DNA of 64,000 nucleotides, from NCBI GenBank assembly GCA_016714795.1, contig JADKCA010000001.1:496001-560000 (forward strand), given 5' to 3'. The position numbers and the translations under genes were made by a program. The stretch comes from Sphingomonadales bacterium. GTDB taxonomy: Bacteria; Pseudomonadota; Alphaproteobacteria; Sphingomonadales; Sphingomonadaceae. The notes beneath the pieces are model-generated. The model ran no database searches. It was not told the DNA's origin and worked only from the letters and a program-made list of their open reading frames with translations. Numbering within the stretch: position 1 is the stretch's first letter; each line of letters starts with the position of its first letter. Positions 43,457 to 51,308 of the stretch are shown in pieces.

Positions 43457-44854
43457 ATGATGACATCGGATCGCAGGCAGGTTCTAGCAGGAGCGTCGGC
43501 ACTTGCGCTTGCCGAAATGGCGGCTCCACTGGCGGCTCGCACGTTGGCTGCGCCAGTCAAACGGCCCAACATCCTGTTCATCATGGCTGATGATCTCGGC
43601 TATGCCGATCTGTCCTCCACAGGATCTCATCACATCAAGACGCCGCATATTGACCGCATCGGCGCGGAAGGCGTGTCTTTGCGGCAGGGCTATTCCTCAA
43701 CCCCCATCTGCTCGCCCACACGGACGGCGTTGCTTTCCGGCTGTTACGCGCAGCGGTTTCCGTTGGGGCTGGAAGAGCCTTTGGGGCCGAATGCAGCCAA
43801 GGATATCGGCCTGCCCGTTGAACAGCCCACCCTTGCCACGGTGATGAAGGCGCTGGGATATCGCACCGCGCTGGTCGGCAAATGGCATCTGGGCGATCCG
43901 CCGGTGCATGGCCCGCTCCAGCATGGCTATGATCATTTTTTCGGCATTGTCGAAGGCGGGGCGGACTATTTTCGTCACAAGATGGTGATGGGCGGCAAGG
44001 AAGTGGGCATCGGACTGGCAGAGGGCAATGCCGGAACCAGCCGGGAAGGCTATTTGACTGATCTGTTCGGTGATGAAGCGATCCGCCTGATCAACCAGCC
44101 GGGCAGCCAGCCCTTCTTCCTGAGCCTGCATTTCACCGCACCGCACTGGCCGTGGGAAGGGCGCGAGGATGCTGCGTTGGCCAAGGCCATAGGCTCTTCC
44201 TTCCACTATGATGGCGGCACGCTCGCGAAATATCGCGAGCTGGTCGAAACGATGGACGCGAATGTCGGCCGTATCCTTGCGGCGCTGGCCAAGGCGAGAA
44301 AGCTGGATGATACGATCATCGCCTTCACCAGCGACAATGGCGGCGAGCGCTTTTCCGAAACATGGCCCTTTATAGGTCAAAAGGGCGAAGTGCTGGAAGG
44401 TGGCATCCGGGTGCCGCTGATGATGCGCTGGCCGGGCGGGATCGCTGCGGGTAGCCGGTCTGATCAGGTGATGGCGTCTATGGATTTCCTGCCCACATTG
44501 CTGGCAATGGCGGGCGGCGACGTGGCCAAAGTAGGCCGCTTTGACGGGATGGACCTATCCGCACAGCTGACCGGAAAGGCCGCGGTTGTGGAGCGGACGC
44601 TGTTCTGGCGCTTCAACGCCTATAATCAGGCGGCGGTGCGCAAGGGCGACTGGAAATATGTGAAGCTGGCAGGAAAAGAAATGCTCTTCAATCTTGCCGA
44701 CGATGAACGCGAGCGCGCCAACCGCGCCACAGCCGAGCCCGAGCGGCTGGCCGCGATGCGCCTGTTATGGGATGGCTGGAACCGCGAGATGCTGCCCTAT
44801 CCTGCGGGTGCCTTTACGCAGGATGCTCGCCAGACATTTTCCGACCGTTATTGA
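43457..44854 (+). CDS. Sulfatase (arylsulfatase family), Tat-like signal
   Basis: The 465-residue protein has a Tat-like N-terminus (SDRRQVLAGAS then a hydrophobic stretch), NILFIMADDLGYAD with metal Asp45 and Asp46, and the formylglycine motif CSPTR at 85-89 in STPICSPTRTALLSG. VGKWHLG and FTSDNGG complete the sulfatase core. It hydrolyses a sulfate ester, probably in the periplasm, after Cys85 is converted by a maturase not seen here. ATG 43457 is 6 bases after GAGGAG. It fits uptake by the TonB receptor just upstream. Confidence 0.92.
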   Translation: MMTSDRRQVLAGASALALAEMAAPLAARTLAAPVKRPNILFIMADDLGYADLSSTGSHHIKTPHIDRIGAEGVSLRQGYSSTPICSPTRTALLSGCYAQRFPLGLEEPLGPNAAKDIGLPVEQPTLATVMKALGYRTALVGKWHLGDPPVHGPLQHGYDHFFGIVEGGADYFRHKMVMGGKEVGIGLAEGNAGTSREGYLTDLFGDEAIRLINQPGSQPFFLSLHFTAPHWPWEGREDAALAKAIGSSFHYDGGTLAKYRELVETMDANVGRILAALAKARKLDDTIIAFTSDNGGERFSETWPFIGQKGEVLEGGIRVPLMMRWPGGIAAGSRSDQVMASMDFLPTLLAMAGGDVAKVGRFDGMDLSAQLTGKAAVVERTLFWRFNAYNQAAVRKGDWKYVKLAGKEMLFNLADDERERANRATAEPERLAAMRLLWDGWNREMLPYPAGAFTQDARQTFSDRY

Positions 44855-44870
44855 TGAAAGACCAGACGCA

Positions 44871-45800
44871 ATGACCATCATCGTAACCGGAGCAGGCGGA
44901 TTTGTGGGGCGGCAACTTGTAGCGCGGCTGCTGGCGGCGGGGCGGAACGTGGTCGGCATGGATGCGGTTGCGGGCGGTATTCCGGCGGGCGCGCGTGCGG
45001 TTTTGGGCGATATTGGCGCAGCAGAGGTGAGGGCCGAAGCCTTTCGCGATGGCTGCACGGCGCTCGTCCACCTCGCCACCGTGCCGGGCGGGGCTGCCGA
45101 GGCGGACCCGGCGGCCTCGCGCCGGATCAATATCGACGCCATGTATGATCTGCTGGAAGCAGCCAAAGCGGCGGGTTCCAAGCCGCGCATTGTCTATGCC
45201 AGTTCGATTGCGGTGTTCGGTGATCCGCTTCCGCCGGGCGGCGTGGATGATGACACGCCGATTGCGCCCAAGATGGTCTATGGCGGCCATAAGGCGATGA
45301 TGGAACTCGCCGTCTCGATGATGCACCAGCGCGGCGAGATTGAGGGCGTGACTGTGCGCCTGCCGGGCATTCTTGCGCGGCCCAAGGGGCCTTCGGGGAT
45401 GAAGTCCGCGTTCATGAGCGATTTGTTCCACGCGTTGCGCGCAGGGGAGGCGTTTGTCTGCCCGGTTTCAGAAGGCGCGGCGATCTGGGCACAGTCGGTC
45501 AAGCAATGCGCGGACAATCTGGTGCATGCACTTGGGATGGATCCTGGCCTGATGCCGGTTACGCGTGTTGTCACACTGCCTGCTCAACGCATCACCATGG
45601 GCGCGCTGGCGGCGGAGATTGCGCGGCAGTGCGACGTCTCCACCGATCTGGTCAGCTATCGGTCCGACGCGGCGCTGGAAGCCGCGTTTGGAGCGAACCC
45701 GCCGCTTGTCACGCCGGCGGCAGATCGGGCGGGCTTTGCGCATGACGGCAATCTTGCTACACTCGTGTCCAACGCGCTGGCGGTGATCGCGCAAGGGTGA
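44871..45800 (+). CDS. NAD-dependent epimerase/dehydrogenase, erythronate-dehydrogenase-like
   Basis: The 309-residue extended SDR starts with TGAGGFVG, has VYASSIAVFGDPLP and catalytic Tyr137/Lys141 in VYGGHKAM. The layout resembles D-erythronate dehydrogenase (DenD) and related sugar-acid dehydrogenases rather than nucleotide-sugar epimerases. It starts 16 bases after the sulfatase and is probably cotranscribed. It would oxidise a polyol acid or hydroxy acid released in the pathway. An in-frame extension into the sulfatase gene was rejected. Confidence 0.8.
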   Translation: MTIIVTGAGGFVGRQLVARLLAAGRNVVGMDAVAGGIPAGARAVLGDIGAAEVRAEAFRDGCTALVHLATVPGGAAEADPAASRRINIDAMYDLLEAAKAAGSKPRIVYASSIAVFGDPLPPGGVDDDTPIAPKMVYGGHKAMMELAVSMMHQRGEIEGVTVRLPGILARPKGPSGMKSAFMSDLFHALRAGEAFVCPVSEGAAIWAQSVKQCADNLVHALGMDPGLMPVTRVVTLPAQRITMGALAAEIARQCDVSTDLVSYRSDAALEAAFGANPPLVTPAADRAGFAHDGNLATLVSNALAVIAQG

Positions 45801-45814
45801 GAGGAAGCAGGACG

Positions 45815-46831
45815 ATGCGGTTCCAAAGGCTGGACCTGAACTTGCTGGTGGCGCTCGATGCGCTGCTGACCGAACGCAGCGTGAGCCTGGCGGCAGAGCG
45901 CATCTGCCTCTCCCAATCTGCCACCTCGTCCGCGCTGGGGCGGCTGCGCGACTATTTTGGTGATGAGTTGCTGGTGGTGAAGGGCCGCCAGATGGTGCTC
46001 ACCTCGCGCGCAGAAGAACTGGTGGAGCCGGTGCGCGCGGTGCTGGAGCAGATCCGCACCACAATTTCGGTCTCTCCGCCGTTTGATCCCGCCACGTCGG
46101 ATCGCGTGATCCGCATCATGGCGTCGGATTATATCACCGAAGTGCTGCTGGCTTCCGCGCTCAACGAGTTGCACGAAGTGGCTCCGGCCATGCGCTTTGA
46201 AATCCAGTCCATGACAGAATCTCTGGTGGAAACGCTGGAGCGCGGATTTGTCGATGTGCTGATCACCATCGATTATGCCATTTCGCCCGATCACCCCAGC
46301 CAGATCCTGTTCGAGGATGATTATGTGGTGGTGGGCTGGAACCAGAACCCCGCCATGGCCGGGCCGATGACGCGGGAGACCTATTTCTCGCTGGGGCATG
46401 TCGTGCCGCGTTTCGGGCGCAGCAAGATGACCAATTTCGATGACTGGTTCATGCGCCGCCAGAAGCAAACCCGCAATGTGGAGATTGTCACGCCGTCCTT
46501 CCTGACGATGCCCAGCTTCGTGATTGGCTCAAACCGCATTGCCACCATGCACCGCCGCATGGCGAACCGCCTCTCCACCTATCATCCGCTGACGATCCGT
46601 GAGGTGCCGCTGGACATCCCGACGATCCGCGAGGCGATCCAGTGGCATATTTCCAACAATAATGATCCGGCGATCCGCTGGGTGGTGGAACGGCTGAGCG
46701 TCGCGGCCTCGCAAAAGGCGGAGCACTCCGATGGGCGCGTGGTGTCTTTGGACAGTGCGAAGCGCAAGGGTTTCTCTCACGAGGAAATCGCAGCACAGTT
46801 TCAGGAAAGCCAGAAATCCGGCGGGCGGTAG
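45815..46831 (+). CDS. LysR family transcriptional regulator, NodD/LinR-like
   Basis: The 338-residue protein has LDLNLLVALDALLTERSVSLAAERICLSQSATSSALGRLRDYFGDELLV, very close to the NodD-type helix-turn-helix, then a periplasmic-binding-like effector domain. This subgroup includes LinR, which activates chlorohydroquinone ring-cleavage genes in sphingomonads. It starts 14 bases after the epimerase gene. Candidate targets are the sulfatase operon or the ring-cleavage genes downstream. It has a C-terminal extension of about 30 residues. Confidence 0.87.
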   Translation: MRFQRLDLNLLVALDALLTERSVSLAAERICLSQSATSSALGRLRDYFGDELLVVKGRQMVLTSRAEELVEPVRAVLEQIRTTISVSPPFDPATSDRVIRIMASDYITEVLLASALNELHEVAPAMRFEIQSMTESLVETLERGFVDVLITIDYAISPDHPSQILFEDDYVVVGWNQNPAMAGPMTRETYFSLGHVVPRFGRSKMTNFDDWFMRRQKQTRNVEIVTPSFLTMPSFVIGSNRIATMHRRMANRLSTYHPLTIREVPLDIPTIREAIQWHISNNNDPAIRWVVERLSVAASQKAEHSDGRVVSLDSAKRKGFSHEEIAAQFQESQKSGGR

Positions 46832-46864
46832 GAGGGCTGCCCCTTTCGTCATTCCCGCTCCACC

Positions 46865-46945
46865 GACCTGAGCTTGTCGAAGGACCGTTTTTCTTCCGGC
46901 CGCACTTGTGAGAAGGGAAAAACGGTGCTTCGACAAGCTCAGCAC
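46865..46945. repeat. Palindromic repeat with CTGAGCTTGTCGAAG core, copy 1
   Basis: An inverted repeat with arms of about 27 bases reads CTGAGCTTGTCGAAGGACC on the left and its complement on the right, with a few mismatches. It belongs to the family at 48383 and 55271. It could act as a bidirectional terminator between LysR and HxlR. Confidence 0.75.
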
Positions 46946-46968
46946 GGCGGGTGAAAGGGGTTGGGTGG

Positions 46969-47460
46969 CTACCGCTCCAACTGGTCAAACGCGGCGCGCG
47001 CCCGTTCGATGTCATCCCGATGGCGCTGCACCCAGCCGAGCAACTGCCGCACCTGTTCCAGCAGGCTTTGCCCTAGCGCTGACAATGTGTAGCTGACCCG
47101 CGGCGGCACATGATCGGTTGCGGTGCGCACCACAATCCCGTCGCGCTCCAGCGTGCGCAGCTTGAGCGTCAGCACCCGTTGCGAGATCTTGCCCTCCGCA
47201 CCGAGCCGCCCCAGCGCGCGCTGCAATTCGGCGTGGCGGAAGGTTCCAATGGCGAGCACAAGCAGGATCAGCGTGGACCAGCGATCCCCCAGCAAGGCGA
47301 AAATCTCCCGCACCGGCTCGTCGCGCTGATAGCCATGCGCGCGCATCTCTCCGGCCAGTGCTGTCAGCCCTGTGTGCAGCTTGGCATCAATGCCGGTCAG
47401 ATCGATCACCTTCGTCTCCACAGGCACAAAAAAGTGCCGTCTTACGCTCTTGTGCTCCAT
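46969..47460 (-). CDS. HxlR family transcriptional regulator
   Basis: The 163-residue protein has the HxlR winged helix: REIFALLGDRWSTLILLVLAIGTFRHAELQRALGR, KISQRVLTLKLRTLERDGIVVR and PPRVSYTLSALGQSL. An N-terminal extension of about 45 residues precedes the domain. It is divergent from the SDR at 47569 with a palindromic repeat between the two starts. HxlR proteins often sense redox or aldehydes, but no conserved Cys is present. It likely controls the SDR. Confidence 0.87.
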   Translation of the reverse strand: MEHKSVRRHFFVPVETKVIDLTGIDAKLHTGLTALAGEMRAHGYQRDEPVREIFALLGDRWSTLILLVLAIGTFRHAELQRALGRLGAEGKISQRVLTLKLRTLERDGIVVRTATDHVPPRVSYTLSALGQSLLEQVRQLLGWVQRHRDDIERARAAFDQLER

Positions 47461-47478
47461 CTTCTAACAACCCTCCAG

Positions 47479-47550
47479 CGTCATTGCGAGCGCAGCGAAG
47501 CAATCCAGCTTCGAGCCAGGCTGGATGGTTTCGCTGCGCTCGCAATGACG
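47479..47550. repeat. Palindromic repeat with CGTCATTGCGAGCG arms
   Basis: Two 30-base arms (47479-47508 and 47521-47550) differ at two positions and are separated by 12 bases. The arm CGTCATTGCGAGCGCAGCGA is a common REP-like repeat. It occupies most of the HxlR/SDR promoter gap. A degenerate half-copy lies at 50321. Confidence 0.8.
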
Positions 47551-47568
47551 GAGACCGGAGGGGATCAA

Positions 47569-48372
47569 ATGGCAGATGCAATCAGGCTGGATGGCAAGGT
47601 TGCCATCATTACCGGCGGGGCAGGGGGCATTGGCTTTGCGACCGCGCAATTGATGACGGCACGCGGGGCCCGTGTGGTCATTGCCGACATTGCCGCAGAG
47701 CGCGCAGCCGAACTGGCAGCCACGCTTGAGGGGGCGCTCGCCATTCCGCTGAACCTAGAAGAGGAAGGCTCGATCGAAGCGCTGATCTCTGAAACCATCG
47801 TGCAATGCGGGCGGCTGGACATTCTCGTGAACAATGCCGCCTTGCTGGGGCCGGAGATCGCGCAGAATGATGGCGATGTGGAGCATATGGAGACAGGCCT
47901 GTGGGACCGGACCTATGCCACCAATGTGCGCGGCACGATGATCGCCTGCCGCGCGGCGCTGCCGCATCTGAAGGCGGTGGGGGGCAACATCGTCAACACG
48001 GTCAGCAATCTGGCGTTGCAGGGGCACCTGATTCAGGCCGCCTATAGCTCGTCCAAAGCGGCGATCATCCAGATGACGCGCAGCATGGCTGCGAGTCATG
48101 GCAAGGCGGGTGTGCGCTGCAATGCGGTGGCCCCCGGCATGACAGTGACGCCTGCTCTGCTCGAAGCCTTCCCGCCGCCGCTGCGGCAGTGCGTGGAAGA
48201 AGAGACGCTGCGCAATCAGCTTGGCGGGCCGGATGATATTGCCGAAGCGATTGCGTTTCTGGCCAGCCCGGCTGCGCGGAATATCACGGGTCAGGTGCTG
48301 GTGAGCGACGGCGGCTGTTCCAGCCATGTGCCGGGGATTGCCGGGTTTCGGGCTTTTTTTGAGGGGCATTGA
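47569..48372 (+). CDS. SDR family oxidoreductase
   Basis: The 267-residue classical SDR has TGGAGGIG at about 15-22, VNNAA, and VSNLALQGHLIQAAYSSSK with the catalytic Ser, Tyr and Lys. VIADIAAE suggests NAD. GGAGG lies 8 bases before the ATG at 47569. It precedes a PYROXD2-like flavoprotein and is divergent from HxlR. The substrate is unknown. Confidence 0.83.
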   Translation: MADAIRLDGKVAIITGGAGGIGFATAQLMTARGARVVIADIAAERAAELAATLEGALAIPLNLEEEGSIEALISETIVQCGRLDILVNNAALLGPEIAQNDGDVEHMETGLWDRTYATNVRGTMIACRAALPHLKAVGGNIVNTVSNLALQGHLIQAAYSSSKAAIIQMTRSMAASHGKAGVRCNAVAPGMTVTPALLEAFPPPLRQCVEEETLRNQLGGPDDIAEAIAFLASPAARNITGQVLVSDGGCSSHVPGIAGFRAFFEGH

Positions 48373-48382
48373 ACTTAAGATT

Positions 48383-48467
48383 CCCGCCGTCCTGAGCTTG
48401 TCGAAGGACCGCTTTTTCCTTCTCCAGCAAGAGAAAAACGGTCCTTCGACAAGCTCAGGACGGCGGG
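48383..48467. repeat. Palindromic repeat with CTGAGCTTGTCGAAG core, copy 2
   Basis: Arms of about 35 bases starting CCCGCCGTCCTGAGCTTG are complementary with one or two mismatches. It lies in the 111-base gap before the flavoprotein gene and would form a long hairpin in the leader or end of the SDR transcript. Confidence 0.8.
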
Positions 48468-48483
48468 GAGAGGAGAGCCAAAG

Positions 48484-50070
48484 ATGAGCAACTACGATAT
48501 CGTCGTTATGGGCGCAGGGCATAACGGCCTCACCGCCGCGGCCTATATGGCCAAGGCGGGCAAGAAGGTGCTGGTGCTGGAATCGAAGGATCATATTGGA
48601 GGTGGCGTCTCGACGCGTGAGCTGATCCAGCCGGGGTTCTGGCATGATGAGCATTCGAACGTCCACATCATGATCCAGGGCAACCCGATGCTGCGTGAGG
48701 ATGAACTGGGGCTGCTCTCCAAATTCGGGCTGGATTATATCTATCCCGATCTCGTCCATGTCAGCATCTGGGAGGACGGCACCGTCATCCGCAGCTACAA
48801 GGATCTGGATCGGACTTGCACCGAGCTGGCGCAGACCACCAGCCAGAAGGATGCGGATGCCTATCGCAAGTTCGTGATGGCCTCCAAAGAGGCGCTGCCC
48901 ATGCTGATGTCTGGCATGTACGCCCCGCCTTTCCCTCTGGGGGCGTTCGTGGCAATGATGGACCAAAGCGATGAAGGCCGCTTCCTGCTCGATCTGATGC
49001 AGCGCTCCGCCATCGACGTGGTGAACCAGTATTTCGACAGTGATCTGCTCAAGGTCCACATCGTCCGGATGGTCACCGAAAACCTGCAAATGCCCGATGA
49101 ACTGGGCACGGGCATGGGCGCGTTCGTGATGCCGGGGATCATCCATACGTTCGGCTGCTCGATGCCGCGTGGCGGCTCTGGAAGCCTGTCCAAGGCGCTG
49201 GTGCGCGCGCTTGAGCATTGGGGTGGCGCAGTCCGCACGGGAGCGACGGTGAAGCGCGTCATTGTCTCTTCCGGCAAGGCCATGGGGCTGGAGCTAGAAG
49301 GTGGAGAGCAGATCATGGCGAAGGACGGTGTGATCGGTGCAATCCATCCGCACAAATTGCGTCAGTTCGTCAGCGAAACGCCCGAACCGGTGTTGCAGCG
49401 GGCGGAGCGCGTCACCCAATCGACCTTCTCGATCAACCTCACGCACATCGCGCTCAAGGAGAATCTCCAGCTCAAGGTCGGCAATGATTGCAACGCGATG
49501 ATGACCGAGCTGATGGATTTCTACACGGTGCGCGACATGTGTCTGGAGTATGACAAGCTGCGGCGCGGCGAAGTCTCTCATCGGCTTATTGCAGGCGGAG
49601 ATAACGCGATCTTCGATCCCAGTCGCGCGCCTGCGGGGTCGGGCGTGTTCTATGGCGTCAACTTCGCGCCCTACCATCTGTTCGATGGCGGCGCTGCGGC
49701 TTGGGATACGCAGAAAGAAGAGCATGCGGACCGCGCGCTGGCGCAATATCGGAAGTTCTACAAAAATCTGGATGACAGCAACATCTTCGGGCGGCTGGTC
49801 TGCTCACCGCTCGACCATGAGCGCGGCAGCCCCAATTCGATGGTGGAAGGCGACGCCCATGGCTGCGCGCCCTTCTTCTACCAGTCGGCGGGCCATCGCC
49901 CGACGCCCGATCTGGGGAGCCTGCGCGTGCCGGAGATTGAGGGGCTCTATCTGGTCGGCCCGTTCATGCACCCCGGCGGCGGCGTGTTTGGCGCAGGGCG
50001 CGGCACGGCGATCCAGATGATGGACGATATGGGCATTGATTATGACAAAGTGTGTGGAGCGGCATTGTGA
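48484..50070 (+). CDS. FAD-dependent oxidoreductase, PYROXD2/phytoene-desaturase-like
   Basis: The 528-residue flavoprotein has VMGAGHNGLTAAAYMAKAGKKV and VLESKDHIGGGVSTREL for FAD, and a C-terminal GLYLVGPFMHPGGGVFGAGRG. It belongs with carotenoid isomerase and PYROXD2-type amine-oxidase-fold proteins. The reaction is probably desaturation or oxidation of a hydrophobic substrate. Its stop overlaps the start of a 76-residue gene by 1 base. The HHGG-type carotenoid enzymes are not otherwise present, so pigment synthesis is unlikely. Confidence 0.82.
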   Translation: MSNYDIVVMGAGHNGLTAAAYMAKAGKKVLVLESKDHIGGGVSTRELIQPGFWHDEHSNVHIMIQGNPMLREDELGLLSKFGLDYIYPDLVHVSIWEDGTVIRSYKDLDRTCTELAQTTSQKDADAYRKFVMASKEALPMLMSGMYAPPFPLGAFVAMMDQSDEGRFLLDLMQRSAIDVVNQYFDSDLLKVHIVRMVTENLQMPDELGTGMGAFVMPGIIHTFGCSMPRGGSGSLSKALVRALEHWGGAVRTGATVKRVIVSSGKAMGLELEGGEQIMAKDGVIGAIHPHKLRQFVSETPEPVLQRAERVTQSTFSINLTHIALKENLQLKVGNDCNAMMTELMDFYTVRDMCLEYDKLRRGEVSHRLIAGGDNAIFDPSRAPAGSGVFYGVNFAPYHLFDGGAAAWDTQKEEHADRALAQYRKFYKNLDDSNIFGRLVCSPLDHERGSPNSMVEGDAHGCAPFFYQSAGHRPTPDLGSLRVPEIEGLYLVGPFMHPGGGVFGAGRGTAIQMMDDMGIDYDKVCGAAL

Positions 50071-50300
50071 TGCAAAAGGCAAAGATCCCGACGGCGGTCA
50101 TCACCGATGCCAGTGACAAGGAACTGATGGCGATCCGCAAGATCGAGCGCGACGGCAACCAGCTCGTCATTCGCGGCAAGATTTTTGGCGCAATGCCGAT
50201 GGTCGCCAAGCTGACGCCGGGCGAGGCGCGGGCGGCGCTCAAGCTGCTGGATGTCAAGACGATGCTGTTCATTGTCTCGATGCTGTTCCGGCGGGGCTAG
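50070..50300 (+). CDS. Small conserved hypothetical protein
   Basis: This 76-residue protein is translationally coupled (TGATG) to the flavoprotein. The N-terminal two thirds are charged, with a beta-rich look (DGNQLVIRGKIFGAMPMVAKL), and the C-terminus is hydrophobic (MLFIVSMLF). I do not recognise the family. The coupling suggests a subunit or membrane tether of the flavoprotein. Confidence 0.65.
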   Translation: MQKAKIPTAVITDASDKELMAIRKIERDGNQLVIRGKIFGAMPMVAKLTPGEARAALKLLDVKTMLFIVSMLFRRG

Positions 50301-50320
50301 GGGAAAAAGCCTGTACCGTT

Positions 50321-50346
50321 ATTGCTGCGCTGCGTTTGCAATGACG
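50321..50346. repeat. Degenerate half of the CATTGCGAGCG repeat
   Basis: ATTGCTGCGCTGCG followed by TTTGCAATGACG resembles the right arm of the repeat at 47521-47550 with several changes. There is no matching left arm, so it is a decayed or half copy. Confidence 0.45.
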
Positions 50347-50365
50347 AGGAGGAGGAAAATATTTT

Positions 50366-50403
50366 AAGATATATCTTGACTCTATCCAATAAAGATATAT
50401 CTT
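50366..50403. promoter_or_regulatory. Twin AAGATATATCTT operator with promoter
   Basis: The perfect 12-base palindrome AAGATATATCTT occurs at 50366-50377 and 50392-50403, centres 26 bases apart. TTGACT (50376) and TATCTT (50398) can serve as -35 and -10 with a 16-base spacer, each overlapping one palindrome. The -10 ends 7 bases before the PadR ATG, so the mRNA may be leaderless. PadR autoregulation is the simple reading. Confidence 0.65.
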
Positions 50404-50410
50404 AAACCCC

Positions 50411-50992
50411 ATGAGAAACCACACACACCGCGCACTGCGCATGAAAAATTCTGAAACCTCTCATGCCTTTGGCCGTCATGGCCGACGCCATGGGCATCAT
50501 GGCGAAGGCCGGGGAGGCGGCGGCGGACGCCGTCGCCGTCTGTTTGACGGGGAGGGACTGCGCCTGATGGCGCTCCACCTGATCGGAGAGGAACCCCGCC
50601 ATGGCTATGACTTGATCCGCGCTCTGTCTGACCGGAGCGGCGGAGCATGGGCTCCCAGCCCCGGCATGGTCTATCCGCTCCTCGCCCTGCTTACCGAAAT
50701 GGGCCTGATTGCCGAAGACGGGCAGGAGGGAAGCCGCAAGCGTTTTGCCCTGACCGAAGCTGGAGTCGCCGAACGCGACAAGGCGGCGGACGAGACGCAG
50801 CGCCTTCTTGCCCGGCTGGACGGTCTGGCCAGTGAAGCTGCCCGTGTTGATCCGGCTCCGGTGCGCCGGGCGGTACACAATCTGCGCGCCGTGCTGATCG
50901 AACGCATGGGCCGCGAGGATGCCACCCCCGAAACCGTGTTTGAAGCCGCTGCGCTGATTGATGCGACGGCTCAAGCGATCGAAAGGCTCTGA
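50411..50992 (+). CDS. PadR family transcriptional regulator, His-rich N-terminus
   Basis: The 193-residue protein has a His/Gly/Arg-rich N-terminus (about residues 19-43) that may bind metal. It is followed by a PadR winged helix: LMALHLIGEEPRHGYDLIRAL, PSPGMVYPLLALLTEMGLI and KRFALTEAG. The C-terminus is helical. It is followed 4 bases after its stop by a DUF2218 gene. PadR-DUF2218 pairs are associated with siderophore or iron-uptake control. ATG 50441 is an alternative start. Confidence 0.87.
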   Translation: MRNHTHRALRMKNSETSHAFGRHGRRHGHHGEGRGGGGGRRRRLFDGEGLRLMALHLIGEEPRHGYDLIRALSDRSGGAWAPSPGMVYPLLALLTEMGLIAEDGQEGSRKRFALTEAGVAERDKAADETQRLLARLDGLASEAARVDPAPVRRAVHNLRAVLIERMGREDATPETVFEAAALIDATAQAIERL

Positions 50993-50996
50993 ACCC

Positions 50997-51308
50997 ATGA
51001 CCAGTGCAACTGCATCCGTCCCCACCGCCAGCGCCAGCCGCTACCTCCAGCAATTGTGCAAACATTGGGCGCACAATCTGGAGGTCAGCTTTGACGCAGA
51101 GCAGGGTCGCGTGGTCTTCCCGAAAGACGCACGTGGGGCCGACTGGCCGGGCGACGGCATTTTCACCATGGCCGCCACGCCTGAAACGCTGGAATGCCGG
51201 ATAGACGCCACCAGCGAAGGCCAGCTTGAAGGCCTGAAAGGGGCTGTGGAACGCCACCTCAACCGCTTTGCGTTTCGTGAGGGGGAGTTGGTGTTCAACT
51301 GGGTCTAG
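50997..51308 (+). CDS. DUF2218 domain protein
   Basis: The 103-residue protein has the family pattern: SRYLQQLCKHWAHNLEV at the start and a compact alpha/beta body with GIFTMAATPETLECRIDA. Such proteins are often linked to PadR regulators and siderophore-interacting reductases. No such reductase is present here. It ends 14 bases inside the convergent esterase gene. Its biochemical role is unknown. Confidence 0.82.
   Translation: MTSATASVPTASASRYLQQLCKHWAHNLEVSFDAEQGRVVFPKDARGADWPGDGIFTMAATPETLECRIDATSEGQLEGLKGAVERHLNRFAFREGELVFNWV

Noticed and set aside
46865..48467. Repeats considered as a CRISPR array or insertion sequence ends
   Set aside because: The copies are palindromes at irregular distances with genes between them, without spacers of even size or any cas or transposase gene.
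47755..49218. A 487-codon open frame on the minus strand
   Set aside because: It runs through the palindromic repeat at 48383 and opposite two clear genes; no protein motif.
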